Source: Typha latifolia
Taxonomy: Eukaryota; Streptophyta; Magnoliopsida; Poales; Typhaceae
DNA length: 64,000 nt
Direction of reading: 5' to 3'
Assembly (NCBI GenBank): GCA_019914945.1
Contig: CM034099.1
Location: 23,896,704-23,960,703 of the forward strand
The notes beneath the pieces were generated by a model. That model was not told the DNA's origin, made no database searches, and worked only from the letters and a program-made list of their open reading frames with translations. Positions 1 to 12,387 of this stretch are shown here, in pieces (the first letter of the stretch is position 1; every line of letters starts with the position of its first letter). The translations under genes were made by a program, and so were the position numbers.

Positions 1-588
1 TATGAATTGTCAGTACTGTGTTTAACCGTTTGATTTGCATGATTTATGTAGATGTTGACTTCAAAATCTCAGTAGTCCTTAGAGACTGTAGACAGTTGGC
101 ATTAGTACTACCTATATAAAATCAGATAGAGATTTGATATCCCTGCTTTTGATATATCAAGCATGAGCAACTTTTTCTGTCTTGAGATAACTCAGCAGAA
201 CAGGAAGGCTATCACTTTCCTTTCTGGTAAAGTGTCAGGAAGATTGAGTTGTGTAACCAGAGGCCTGAGAGGATTTACCTCTATATGAAATTCTTGGAAA
301 TGTATTCAGTGATGGGCAACTCTGAGGAAGCTGTTACTGATATATACATTTTTTTCTCATTGTAAATGAATGGCTGAGTACTTGAGCATAACATGCAAGA
401 TTCTCATAAAAAATTGCATATAATTTATCTTAGTACAAAGTTTGTTTGATTGGGCAACTTATTGAATTCTATGATCATATGAAATTTGTTAAGTTTGTGG
501 ATCCTACAGTCAATTGCATTCTTGTCTTGTTGCTGTTGTTTATTTATAATTAACGGACTAAGGCCCATCTATTTTTCTCATTTTTCAG
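1..588 (+). other. Probable intron of the left-edge gene
   Basis: This stretch is AT-rich, full of stops in all frames, and ends in a T-rich tract with a CAG acceptor at 586-588. I see no coding exon in it. It is most simply the intron before the exon at 589. Confidence 0.4.
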
Positions 589-823
589 GAGAGAGCAGCT
601 CTGGCTGCAGCCTCGGATCGTTACCGTTATGTTGAGAAAAGGAAACCAATTCCTGATCCTCAGGTGATCCAAGTTTACTTACAGAAAGGACATTCACGTG
701 ATTTTGCTTAGTAACCAAGTTTTTGAAACTCCCTTCTTTTTTGCACTAATACTGTGGCATCATGATCAGGAAACTGGTCTAGTTTATGGGAAGAGAAAGG
801 ACCCCAAGAATTCTGACAATTGA
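589..823 (+). CDS. 3' end of an unidentified gene (last two coding exons)
   Basis: Two short exons are visible: 589-663, after a TTTTTCAG acceptor, and 770-823, after TGATCAG, ending in TGA at 821-823. They join in frame to a C-terminus of 42 residues that begins ERAALAAASDRYRYVEKRK and ends in a basic tail with GLVYGKRKDP. The donor after 663 reads CAG|GTGATC. The tail is charged and has no transmembrane segment. An AATAAA-like signal (about 1020-1030) fits the end of the transcript. The rest of the gene lies off the left edge; positions 1-588 look like its intron. I do not recognise the family. The exon calls are supported by splice sites and an open frame, not by homology. Confidence 0.5.
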
Positions 824-3800
824 TTCTCTGGAAATAGTGATACCTTGGTGGGATTTTCTACTGCTATTGGCAGCATTCGAACAACTTGCTTCAGATTCTT
901 CTGGGTACATGCTATATGTTTTATGAGCCCCTCGCTGCTAATAATTTTGAAAAATCCTTTGTCGCTTTAAGCTCTTGATTACTTCAAGCTGTACGCAATG
1001 TAATATCATACACATGTACGTAAATAAAATGAAACTATAGATTTCAGGTGCTCTAGTACAATCTGTGGAATTTCAGGATTTTTGGATGATTTTTTCAGAC
1101 TGATTACATGTTAGCGATGAGATGTTGCTGGAGTAGATATTAGATCATGAAGCCGACGCTATAAAAAATTGAATTTTCCTTAGTTGATGGTGAATTATTT
1201 GTCATTAAGTTAGGGGGCATGGAAGTGCCGAATAACTTTTCATATATGCTTATTTCCTAAAATTTGTTGAAGAGAGCCTATTACGGTGATCGGTTATAAA
1301 GTGATAAAATGATTAATTATAATACTTGATGTGACATAAAAAGTAGAGATATTTTTGACAAATAATCAAAATAGTTAATTAAAATAATATCTCTTTAGAG
1401 ATAAACATTAATTAATAAATATAAAAAATATTAGATGAGAAATGAGAGAAGAGAGTAGTAGTTGTTAGTAAATTAATATTTGAGGTAAATTATTATTTGG
1501 TTATTATACTAATTGTATAAAAAGGCGGTTTATATTATTGAAATAAGTTTATGCTCCGAAGCCTAAGATTTTCGTTTGAGATACCTATGTATAGACCCCA
1601 AAATTTGCTGAATTAATTTGTAAAAGTCCACCAATATATATTCATATACCTATTGTTATGTATCATTCGTGTGTACGAAATAGGCTAAGGTGCCAGTTCC
1701 CAAATAACGGATGCATCATCGCCACTCGCCACGCTGGTATCTAGTGGCCGGCATGCTCATGTGGCCACGTGGCCCACATCTTATAACTGGGCCAACTGGA
1801 TCTGGACGCAGCTGGTACCAGTAGTTTCAGTCCACGTCGGAGGCCACTGCATCCACTAAGAACAAATACAGCATACAGCATATCTATAGGCGTAGCTGAC
1901 GGCCCGACACGCGTACCTCCGAATTGGCCTCGTATTCAATAAAGTTTAGCATATTTAATGCCGGATACTTCAGACATGGCCCTAATTATACTATCGACCT
2001 CTAGCTAAATAAACTATACATCAACCCTTATTTAATGCTTCATTTATTCATTCAAAAGACAGCGCACATGAGATCATAGATTACGACTTTTGCAACAGGG
2101 GAGAGGAATAATCTTCTCCAGTAATAATTTATCCATCTACATCATTTAGATGATTAAGAATTAGGGTTAAAGTCAGCACGATTAAAGTTGGGAGATCTTT
2201 TTTCTCTATGGATGTAATGGATTAGATCAGGAAGCACTAATAAAATATTTGAGGATTAGTTGTACATGGTCTACTAGCCATGACAACGAGGCAGTGCGCA
2301 GCTCGCCTTTTATATAAATTTTTTTTTTTAACAAAAATATTTAGAAATAAAAAAAGAGCCCAACTTGCTCTTTTCGAGGTGACCTAATAAAATAAATTAG
2401 GACCCAATTTGCATTCCAAGTCAATTGCATAGAAAATAATCAGAATAATAGGACGTATCTTTGCATTTGCACTAATACGGATCATATATCAGGGCGGGGC
2501 GCGCTTACTTCTTGAATTTTTATAGCAACACTACTTCCCCAGGTTCTAATCGAGTTCTAAAGTAGATAAGATTCAGATTAATATATATTAACATCAATTA
2601 AGGACCTTAGGTTTTAATGTTATTTAGCTCTTAGGACAGCAGGAAACGTACCTTAACCAAATATTTAATTATCAGCAATTAGGAGGAGATTTTGGTACGA
2701 TCTGAAGCTCTCACATGGACACGTGTCGACCGGACAGCTTATTACCTTAAGTGGGCTGCGTCATGTAGTGACACTTGGGACGCCCTCCTCCAGCCTGGAT
2801 CTTAGATATCGAAACATGGCCACAGGATCCAGAGATAAAGTTGACCAAGTTCCGATGCCGTCACCACGTGTCATGCAGATGTAGGCCTGGAAAGCCGCCC
2901 ACCTTGACTTGTTGACCGCACGTGAACGGCACTCCTGGCCCGGACCCAAACGGTTCGGGTTTGGCCCTAAAACCCGTAAGCGAGGAGAAGCTCAAATGGC
3001 CGTCCGATATGTTAATCACAACCGTCCGTCCCCAAATCTAAACCCAATGGCGGAGTAGCAATCACAGCCATCCTCGTTAAGTACTAAAATGGTCCAAATC
3101 CCAACTTGCTAAGTTTTTTCTCATCAATGCTTTAAAATGCAAAAGTTATGGTTTGGTTGAAATTTGAGATCACATGGCACACTTATAGTTAGTTGCTGCA
3201 TTCCAGTTATATATAGTCGCTATAAGGCTCTAAGTTTGATGTGGATGCTTGGAAGCTATTGGGTATAGATGCATGCATGTATGTACTGAAATTACTACAT
3301 CTACATGCAACATCAAAGATAGATAGATAGATAGATAGATAGACAGATAGATAGATGGATGATTTTACTTTTATATATCGTGTTTGAGAGGGTCCTCAAT
3401 TGAAGAAAGCAAAGCATGAAGCTGCAGAAAATCTTGTAAAAGTTCATGATGCCAGAAGAAATCCATACACCATGAAGGCAGAAGCTTTGTTTCTTTCCTC
3501 TTTTGGTATGTGAAATTACTGCAGGACGGCATTATCATGGAAGGAAGCCATAATGCACGGTTCCAAAAGGACAAGACAAGCGTGTCCACATGATTGGTCA
3601 AAAGGGTTATTGAACCCCACGCAAGCCCTAACTCAAAACCTAAGACCCATATAGCAGTTTACAGGCAAGAGCTCGCTTTGGACCCTCGAAATATTGCATC
3701 GATCGGATTCAGGCCTTGGATCCTTTATATTATTTTAGTTGTATAGTAAGATAGGAGAACAAATACCAACGACATATATCATCTCTTATTAATTCATATT

Positions 3801-4037
3801 TAAAACTATATAAATCTACTGATCTTATAAGTTGTTCGTCGTATAGAACTTAACATAGAACGCATTATTTTATGTGAGCTTCCTTGATGTTTGCATACAT
3901 AATATATACAGTAAAAAAAAAAGGTCATTCTTTATTATTTTATCTCTCTCTTTTGTCTAAGCACGCTTTCCACCATCTATCTATTCCTTCTCTCACTTCA
4001 GAATCCACCCCTCCTCCCTTCCATTTAGAAAGACCAA

Positions 4038-4087
<50 letters not shown>

Positions 4088-4100
4088 TCCCCCCCCCCCG
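824..4100. other. 3' UTR then intergenic DNA; no gene seen
   Basis: About 824-1040 is the 3' UTR of the left-edge gene. The rest is AT-rich intergenic DNA with short GC-richer patches (about 1720-1860 and 2740-2960) that contain CACGTG-type motifs but no ORF with recognisable protein similarity. A GATA microsatellite lies at about 3316-3358. The longer ORFs here have no family signature and I treat them as chance. Confidence 0.6.
3316..3358. repeat. (GATA)n microsatellite
   Basis: About ten GATA units with one GACA interruption are visible directly. Confidence 0.95.
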
Positions 4101-4107
4101 CCCCCCC
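4040..4107. repeat. (CT)n tract followed by a C-run, upstream of the AHL gene
   Basis: A long CT repeat with one GT interruption runs straight into a run of C. It lies about 730 bases before the AHL coding region. CT-rich tracts of this kind are common near plant transcription starts, so it may sit at or just above the 5' UTR. Length polymorphism is likely. Confidence 0.9.
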
Positions 4108-4740
4108 TGTGCATCTCCTTGCTTTGAAGGTCAAAGATTAGCGAAAGAGATCTTATTTTCTTGCATCAGAGGAGCTTCCTTGTATAGTTGCAGTTAGCGA
4201 GCCTTGCCTAGCTCCTATCTTTGTGTTGGATTCTTCGAAGATATGAGAGTAAAGGAGCAAGTCTTGCACTGGTTTGTTCCTCTTCTATGCTAGCTACACC
4301 CATCTCAAGATTCTTCTTCTGCGTAACTATTTTGAGGAAAAATAAAAAAAGGCTTCTTTGATGGTCAAAGAGATAGGCTAGCCATCTGAGGGGCTTCCTT
4401 TGCTAGTATAGGGTTCTTCTTTGCAGTGGTAGCTGATGACGTTGTAGAAATGGCAAAAGGATGGTAAAAGAATCTCTACTACTCCGCACCAAGCATTACT
4501 AAAAAGAAGCACTAGTCTTTCAATTCCATATTCCAAGAGCTTCTTTGGTTGCTGCACAAGGAAGAGATTCATGTAAGACAGATCGAGGGAGAAAGAGTGA
4601 AAAATATAAGATCTCATCTTTGGATTTGGGTTTGTGGGATAATCTAATAAAAAGGTGAAATTTTGGAGATATGTTTCTAAGATTTCTCTAGTTGGCTTCT
4701 CACAACATATATTAACCAATCCCTAAACGGAGAAGAAGAA

Positions 4741-4834
4741 GGTTAGGGAGAGGGAAAGAGAAGAAGAAGAAGAAGAAGGTTAGGGAGAGGGAAAGAAGAA
4801 GAAGAAGAAGAAGAAGAAGAAGAAGAAGAAGAAG
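4741..4834 (+). repeat. Duplicated purine tract, (GAA)n, just before the AHL start
   Basis: The 18-base unit GGTTAGGGAGAGGGAAAG occurs at 4741 and again at 4778. Each copy runs into GAA/AAG triplets, and the second run continues to 4834. The whole block is purine on this strand. It contains the last in-frame stop (TAG at 4781) before the AHL frame opens. In the AHL frame the second run would read as a string of lysines. Confidence 0.9.
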
Positions 4835-5743
4835 CTGGCGAACAAGTGGTGGGAGAGACAGGAGGAAGGCGGGGGAGGAGCCTCCTCTCGCTACCTCCAC
4901 CACCTCCTCCGCGCACCCCAACCATCCCAGTCGCCGCCGCCGGAGACATCCATCCCTTCTTCCGAGAAGAAGTCCTCCGATGACGACGGCACCGGCGCAG
5001 GGGACCAGCCTTCCACCTCCGCTGCCGCGGCAAGCGGATCCGGCGGCCCCACCCGCCGCCCACGTGGCCGCCCTCCTGGGTCCAAGAACAAGCCCAAGCC
5101 CCCCATCATCGTCACCCGCGACAGCCCTAACGCCCTCCGGTCGCACGTCCTTGAGGTGTCCGCCGGCGCAGACGTGGTCAGCTCCGTGACGGAGTACGCA
5201 GCGCGGCGTGGTCGCGGGGTGTGCGTCCTCAGCGGCGGCGGTTCCGTCGCCAACGTGGCGCTCCGGCAACCCGGCGCTGCGCCTGCGGGGAGCGTGGTGG
5301 CGACGTTGAGGGGAAGGTTCGAGATCTTATCGTTGACTGGGACGGTTCTGCCGCCGCCTGCGCCCCCGGGGGCGGGTGGGCTGACCGTATTCCTTTCCGG
5401 AGGGCAGGGGCAGGTGCTCGGGGGGAGCGTGGTGGGTCCGTTGGTGGCGGCGGGTCCGGTGGTGCTAATGGCGGCGTCATTCTCGAACGCCGTGTACGAG
5501 AGGCTTCCGCTCGAGGGCGAGGAGGAAGAGGAGGAGGCGGCTGCGGCGCCAGGGAGTGCTGCTGCTGCTGCGGGAGCTGCGGCTGCGTCACAGACTTCTG
5601 GGATTACTATTGGCGGCGGCGGCGGTGGAGGAGAAGGCGGCAGCGGCGGCGTCCCGTTCTATAATTTGGGTGCAAATGTTGGTAGCTATCCTTTTGCAGG
5701 GGATGCATTTGGATGGGGTGGTGGTGTACGACCACCCTTTTGA
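4835..5743 (+). CDS. AT-hook motif nuclear-localized protein (AHL, PPC/DUF296), apparent CTG start
   Basis: AHL proteins bind AT-rich DNA in the nucleus and form complexes that repress growth genes. The frame is open from 4784 to TGA at 5741-5743 and has no intron, as in the single-exon AHL clade. Seen in order: ANKWW near the N-terminus, where relatives have MANxWW; an acidic SEKKSSDDD stretch; one AT-hook followed by its conserved extension, [16 protein letters not shown]; then the PPC domain from [14 protein letters not shown], with [10 protein letters not shown] and GGSVVGPL; and an Ala/Gly-rich tail ending GGGVRPPF. The codon where ATG is expected is CTG (4835-4837), giving 302 residues. 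No in-frame ATG lies between the stop at 4781 and the PPC domain. A sequencing error, a spliced upstream start or true CUG initiation are all possible. The family call is firm; the start is not. Confidence 0.88.
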   Translation: MANKWWERQEEGGGGASSRYLHHLLRAPQPSQSPPPETSIPSSEKKSSDDDGTGAGDQPSTSAAAASGSGGPTRRPRGRPPGSKNKPKPPIIVTRDSPNALRSHVLEVSAGADVVSSVTEYAARRGRGVCVLSGGGSVANVALRQPGAAPAGSVVATLRGRFEILSLTGTVLPPPAPPGAGGLTVFLSGGQGQVLGGSVVGPLVAAGPVVLMAASFSNAVYERLPLEGEEEEEEAAAAPGSAAAAAGAAAASQTSGITIGGGGGGGEGGSGGVPFYNLGANVGSYPFAGDAFGWGGGVRPPF

Positions 5744-6537
5744 TTCTGGATTCTGAGCTACCTTATAGCCATTAGCATTACAACTGATGCATCCATTTGG
5801 AGGATCTCTTGTTTGTAAGTTCAAGAGAAGAAGACATTAAAGAAGTTCTCATCTTTAATTACTTGGTAAAGAAGACAAGATCAAGGGAATAAGTTCAGAG
5901 TCTTGAGCAATCACTTGGGATTTTTGTGTAACAATGAAGTGGAAGTGTTGGAAAGTTCTCATCGTTACTCAAAATGGAAGGAGTACGTTCACAAGCTCAA
6001 CAAGGTCAGTAGAGTCAAAGCTTCCTGGTGACACAGACAATTTTCAGATTCTTTCTCTTCTCTTAAGCTTCTGACAGTGCCTTTTTCATTCGATTTAGAT
6101 CTGTTATACAATATGCTCTGATTCTTATTTCTAGATCCTCTTCTCTTTTGTACTCCTCTATTTCTTCTCTTTGTTTGGAGCTCTCATCTGTTAATGTGTT
6201 TTGCATGTGAAGTATTGGAATCTTATTGTTCGCTTCAGTTCTGCTGTACATGTAGACACAGAGAAGTACTAACGTACACTACTCCTGCCAATGGGGTGTC
6301 ATAAAGGACTACCGCACTGCACTTCTTAGTCCCCCACATACTATAGGACGCATACCCTAGGTTCAATTTTTGTGGGAAGATGGTGAAGGGAAAAAGAGGA
6401 TTATGTAACTGAAGCTCTGAGATCAGTGCAGTCAACTTGATTTCTACTGATTAGAGGGTAGAGTTTTAGTTTTCTTTTATTTTTCAGGACGGGGTTGGGG
6501 GGCGGATTAAAAATAGGATTGAGTTGTTGAAATGAAT

Positions 6538-6588
<51 letters not shown>

Positions 6589-9500
6589 GGGAGAAGCAGT
6601 TATGGTGTCATTTATTATGGAAGGAAAACTGACCATAAGATATAAAGATATTAATGTCAGACTTCGAGATTCCCTGCATTTGCTTTCTATCCTTTTTCCG
6701 AGTAAACTTATGGAAAGAAGGTTGCTTTTTTTTTTTCTTCACAAAACTAGTTCTATCTTAAAATTTGTTTATTAAAATAGCCAACATCTAAATTTAAATA
6801 TCAAAAGATTTGTTTTACTGTACTTCTAATTGAAATACTTAACTGTTAAATATTTTTTATAAGTAAAACTTTTATAGACATCTAAAACATCTAGATATGA
6901 AATATTATCTAAAACATCTAAATAAAAACGCTGATAAAAATAATATTTTTATTTTAAAAAATGTTGATAAGATTAATATTTTGCTTAAAAAAAATACTGA
7001 TCTTATAACAATGTTATCTTATCAGCATTTTAAGTAAAACGCTTAACAGTTAATTATTTTATAAACTAAAATATTGATATTTATATTTAGAGAAAATCTA
7101 TTTGATAGATAGATTAAACTATTTTGTTCAACAACTCCTCTCAGTGCAAAAAATGGTAGAAAAAGAGCAAACCTCAGCCTGATGGTTGTACTTTGGAACC
7201 TAGCTTTTGAAATTAACTTCTTCTGTTTTGTTGGACAAAAGCTACGTAATAGCTCAATTCCATTACTAAATCAACCAAAAGAAAGAAAAAAAAAACAGTG
7301 AGGAAACTATCGTCTCACACCCAGACAAACCATCAAACAAAAGACAACAATACATTATTTATTCAGCTCAATAGTATCATTTTTCCTTCCATAAACTTGG
7401 AAGCCTAGTTTTCTTCCGTCGCTCATAAATCTCCTTGAATGTGTTCCCGGTAAATAAACAGATTGTTAATTTGATGCAAGTTGCTTGGGTTAGAAATTGA
7501 TCTATTCTATAACCTCTCTCTCTCTCTCTTTCAGTATCTGTGTGTGTGAGAGTATCTGTCATTTATGAAGTGTTTATAACATTATGATGATTTTCTTGTT
7601 TACAGTTGTGCAAAACTGCAAATTCTTCCAATGAAGTTCTCCAATTAGGCCATCTATATAAATCTTCTTTTGTGATGTAAAAGGATTTACTTTACTGATT
7701 GTTCATAAGTACATTATTTCCTAGAGAAAGATAGAACTATATAAGCATTAGAGTGCAACTTAGTCGTCTGAATAAATAGATTGTTCAGAAAAAAAAAATT
7801 TTGATAAAATTTTGAAATCACTAAAATCACTGGTTGAACTTTGCTGTACAATTTCAATTTCTGGTTGTTTGTTTTCGTATGTTGGAATTTCTGACACTTA
7901 TCAGGAATTGCCTGGTAGTATCTTCTCCTAAACAGATGGAAATTTGTGTGACTTATGTTAGTAGATAATCGTCATACTGAGAGAGATATGTTGATCATAT
8001 CATAATTCTGGACCTCTGAAGCTTATATTACATCTAGCATTTGCTGTGATGTTACTGCTCTTCTTTGTGAGTATATCTTCACATGTTAATGATATAACGG
8101 AGCAGAAACAATTAGACCTAAAAAGTTTCACAAGCTGGAGAAATATGGAGATTTGGGAAAGGTTATAGATCGATAAAGAATGGCATATCTTTACCTTATG
8201 TCTATTATCTTTACATGAACAATGCATAGTATATCAGCACCTGTTTTTATAGAGAGATTTCTACTTACATAAGCTGTGTAGTATGTATGTCCTTTTTGCA
8301 CTGAAATAATTTCGAGTGATAAAATTGGGAAGGAAATATAAAGAATGATCCTTTTGTTTGCACTGTGGTTCTGAAAAGAATCGTGCTACATTCTAGATTA
8401 TCTAAATTCCATTATAATTGAACAGTGTTTTGAAGTAACTCGCAAGGGATTGATGTGTTCTTTGAAAAAGAAAAGAAAAAAAAATGTATGAATAGGATGT
8501 CATTCCCAGGCACAAAATCCAACTGCTTTCTATGTCACTACCATCATAGTCTGTACTCCACATTTTATTCTGACATGATTGGTATATACTTTGCTTGAAG
8601 ATTGAATTCCCACTGGAATCTCACATTAAATTGAGTAAATGTACGAACCTACTGATCAAAATAATTTGTTGGCATTAAGCTATTCTCAGTGGCAGCATAT
8701 CTGCTACTACTCACGAATTTATAGGTTGGTCTTGCGTTCTAGAGCTTCTTTAAGCGATCTCCCCATCTTAATTCTCGTAACTTATCAAGCAGCAGATCGT
8801 ATAGATTAATGAACACTAGTAATTCTATGCATATTGCATGACAATCAGTATGGGATCCCTTTGTTGTGACTGTACAAGGGTTCGACTGTGATAATCCATC
8901 AAATCTGGGAAAGGGTGTAAGGAAGATCCAGCTTACTAAATAATTAACAGAATAACTACTCAGTCTTGAGAATAATAAGATAGTGAAACTGTTCCAAGTC
9001 GTTGGGTTTATAGCGACTGCCAAACAGTTGCCAATACTGTTAAATTTGCCATGGTCAACTGGACTCTCAGGATCCCTGTTCTCTTGTATTAGTGTCTCCT
9101 CTATGAATAGGTATAACACCACCACCATCGTCTACAGATTTGGTAGTCATAATATTCGAGATTATGTTCATTTGGAATAGATTGATTCACTTTCGGATTT
9201 GTTTTCTGAGTTAGCAATTTAACATAACACAGATGTGTAACGAAAGACATCCTATTAGGACACACAATTGTTCATGGTGTTCGACTTCCCTCGGTGACCA
9301 TTTATGGTTTAATTAGGATGCTATTCATTCCCACTATCTCACAGACAAAGAACATAACCAAGCACAGCTAAATTCAGGTCTCATCTGGATACCGGAAGTT
9401 CATTACAATCGGGTAGGATCACCTGTGCAAGCAATTGAATATTGGACATCAGAAGACTATAAGCATTTAATGATAATTGTCCTGCACTTGCAGGAGCATC

Positions 9501-9726
9501 AAATTTTCCATGATAATAGCAATATGTTTATGTTCCAATGTATCCGGGCACAGAGCAACCTGAACCCAAATGATAAACCAAATTGTACTGATAACAAACA
9601 GAAACACACTTTCACCATCCATAAATAAGACCTCCCAGAAGCAATGAATCAAACTGGGTGTCAAAGATTAGCCTTTGCCAATGTTGATCGAATCTTTGGT
9701 GGGCTGGTAACTGCTTCTAGATATAG
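5744..9726. other. AHL 3' UTR and intergenic DNA; no gene seen
   Basis: The first few hundred bases are probably the AHL 3' UTR. After that come a (GA)n microsatellite at 6540-6585, an AT-rich block with inverted repeats near 6955-7034, and AT-rich DNA. The longest minus-strand ORF (8739-9128) has no recognisable domain and ordinary AT-rich composition. I call no gene here. Confidence 0.6.
6540..6585. repeat. (GA)n microsatellite
   Basis: About 22 perfect GA units are visible directly. Confidence 0.95.
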
Positions 9727-12387
9727 TCAATCAGCCTTTTCCTCCTGAGCACCAATCTCCTGCAGGTAGTGTTCAGCATCCAGAGCGGCCATGCACCCTG
9801 CAACACAATGGATGGCTGCATGTTAGTACAGAAGTAGGAGTTGATGAACTCAGAGGGCAAATATACTGAACTTACGAATGTCCATTATTCAAGAAGATAT
9901 TGGATGTAAGGGAAAAATAAGAAAGTAAAAATATTACAAACTTGTCCCTTAATCTTAATTTGTGTGATAACTGATGGTAGAGGAGGATGTATGAAGTCCA
10001 CTAACAAAGGATTTTGAGGCGGCTGTGAATGTGTTTTCTTTTTTCTTTTACTTTGCACCATATTTCTTCACAAATGTTGAATCTATGACACTCGTGCCAA
10101 TTGCAACAACTTCGCTAAGCTTCGACTCCACTAAAACATACTGAGCACTCCAAGCATGGGAGATAAAGCATCTTCATTCAAACTTTATTGCATCTAAAGC
10201 TATCTCCAAGAATAATGAGGTTAGACTTGATGAATATGCTTTCCAAGACTCATGCAATGCTCATGATCCACATAGAACCAAGATTCCTCCTTTTTTTATA
10301 TGTTGTATCACTATAAACAATAGAAAAAAAAAGAAATTCTGATCAAAATGCCATGAACATGAATTTTAGATCATAAATTCATTATCTCACAAGACATGTA
10401 CTTCTTATGAAATCTTCCGCTCGCTTATGAATCAAAAAATAAATACATGAAAAGGCGTCATCTTTCTCAATTTTATAGGACTATTTGCATGAACATAGAA
10501 AATTCAGGCCGCTGATCCCACGTTTCGACCAGAGAGACAGTGTCAAAAAATATACATGGTTCAAAACTCAAGGCACCAAGAAGACAGTTTCAGAGCAAGT
10601 CGCTTGCCTGCTTTTACTCTTTTAGTATTTTGTTTTGATTAGTAATTAAACATGATTAGCTTGATAATTAGAATCCAAGTGACAGCCACTGATCAATGAA
10701 TCTAGAGGATTGGCATCACACAACAATGCTTAATGTAATGTAGACAAGCACATGAAACAAAATTCACAAATGCATCTATTTATGACAATATCACCGTAGT
10801 CGCAAGAACTAAACAACTAAACCATTAAGAAGATAAAAATTAAATGACTAAAACCATTTCTTGCTATTTGCCCTCACCTTTCAAACCATGACATGCTTAC
10901 CAGCATATAAATGAAAGTAGAACATCCTTCTGCGAGGAATATCACCGGTTGCCTTTTTCTCACAATTGACACAAACAACAGCAGGCCATTTAAAACAACT
11001 TAGAGAATAGGGTCATAATGTCAGTCTTGATCTCAATCTCTTTTGTAGAATTCAAATTAAAGTTAAAAGTGTTCTTAGTAATACCTAGTTTTCAGTAAAT
11101 ACACTAAGTAGAGCAGCTCTAGAGCATAAACTGAGCACCTCACTCACCGCATGCATCTCCTTCTACTCTATACGGCTATACTGATCATACAGTAGCTTCA
11201 TTTGAGAAAATTACTAGAATTAGATCTAACCGTATCTGGGTTTCGAAAGAGAGAGAGCTCTTTTGTGAATCACAAGAAAGAACCTAGTGCTTTCAAAAAG
11301 TTGGAAAGAAGGATAAGTCTTGAGCCAATTCATTACCTGATCCAGCAGCGGTAATAGCTTGCCGATATTTCTTATCCTGCACATCCCCGGCGGCAAACAC
11401 CCCTTTAACACTGGTATGCGAGGAGCCCGGCTTCGTGGCAACGTACCCATCGGCATCAAGCTCCAGCTGCCCGCCGAGAAACTTGGTCGCCGGTTCGTGC
11501 CCAATGGCAAAGAAGAGACCCGACACCTTAAGATCCGATATCTCCCCGGTAACGACGTTCTTAACCTTAACCCCAGCCAAAGGTCCCGTCTCCCCTTCTC
11601 CATACGCCTCCACTACCTCAGAATTCCACAAGACTTCGATTTTAGGGTTTCCAATCGCCCTCGCCTGCATGATCTTGGAAGCGCGGAAAACATCGCGGCG
11701 GTGGACGATGTAGACCTTAGAACCGTACTTGGTGAGGAAGTTGGCCTCCTCCATGGCCGAGTCTCCGCCGCCGATGACGGCGATGGGCCGGTTGCGAAAG
11801 ATCGGAGCGGCGCCGTCGCATACGGCGCAAGCCGAGATACCGCGGTTCCAGAAGACTTGGGATCCGGTGAAGTGGAGGCGGCGGGCAACGGCGCCGGTGG
11901 CGACGACGATGGCGTCGGCCTCAACGACTGTAGAATCCGAGGCGACGCGGAAGGGGCGGGAGGAGAAGTCAACGGATGTGATGGTCTCAGAGAAGATTTG
12001 GGTCCCGAAGCGGACCGATTGGGCGCGGCACCGATCCATGAGCTCGTATCCGAGGATGCCCTCGGGGAAGCCGGGGAAGTTTTCGACATCGGTAGTGGTG
12101 GTTAGCTGGCCTCCGGCGGCGATGTCGTTGGCCATCCAGCCCTCGAAGAGGACGGGTTTGAGCTCAGCGCGGGCGGCATAGATGGCGGCTGTGTGGGCGG
12201 CTGGGCCACTTCCGATAATGCAGAGACGTGTGCGGAGGGATGTGGAGGCAGCGGCGGCGGCGGCGGCGCCATCTTCCATGGGTGCGGCGGAGGCTGTTGA
12301 GGTGGCGGCGGTTGTGGTGATGGTGGCGGCACCGGTGAGGGAACGGGCTTTTTTGAGGAGGGAGAAGAATTTGGAGCGGAGGCTCAT
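9727..12387 (-). CDS. NTR: NADPH-dependent thioredoxin reductase (NTRA/NTRB type)
   Basis: This flavoenzyme passes electrons from NADPH through FAD and a CxxC pair to h- and o-type thioredoxins in cytosol and mitochondria. Two exons: 12387-11337 and 9797-9727, joined across a 1,539-base intron inside the C-terminal [16 protein letters not shown] motif; 373 residues, stop at 9729-9727. Seen: FAD-binding [10 protein letters not shown] (about 59-68), redox-active CAVCDG (187-192), NADPH-binding GGGDSA (206-211) with HRR (229-231), and the second FAD motif FAAGDVQD near the C-terminus. There is no C-terminal thioredoxin domain, so it is not the plastid NTRC. The first 50 residues are basic, then Ala/Thr-rich, and look like a mitochondrial presequence. 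A second in-frame ATG (Met37, 12279-12277) could give a cytosolic form. Exon 1 is very GC-rich. It lies head-to-head with the PP7 gene. Confidence 0.95.

Noticed and set aside
4712..5269. Long minus-strand ORFs opposite the AHL gene, rich in Leu or Ser runs
   Set aside because: They are mirror readings of the GAA repeat and the GC-rich AHL exon, not genes.
8739..9128. 129-codon minus-strand ORF
   Set aside because: AT-rich composition, no domain, no promoter or splice context; chance ORF.
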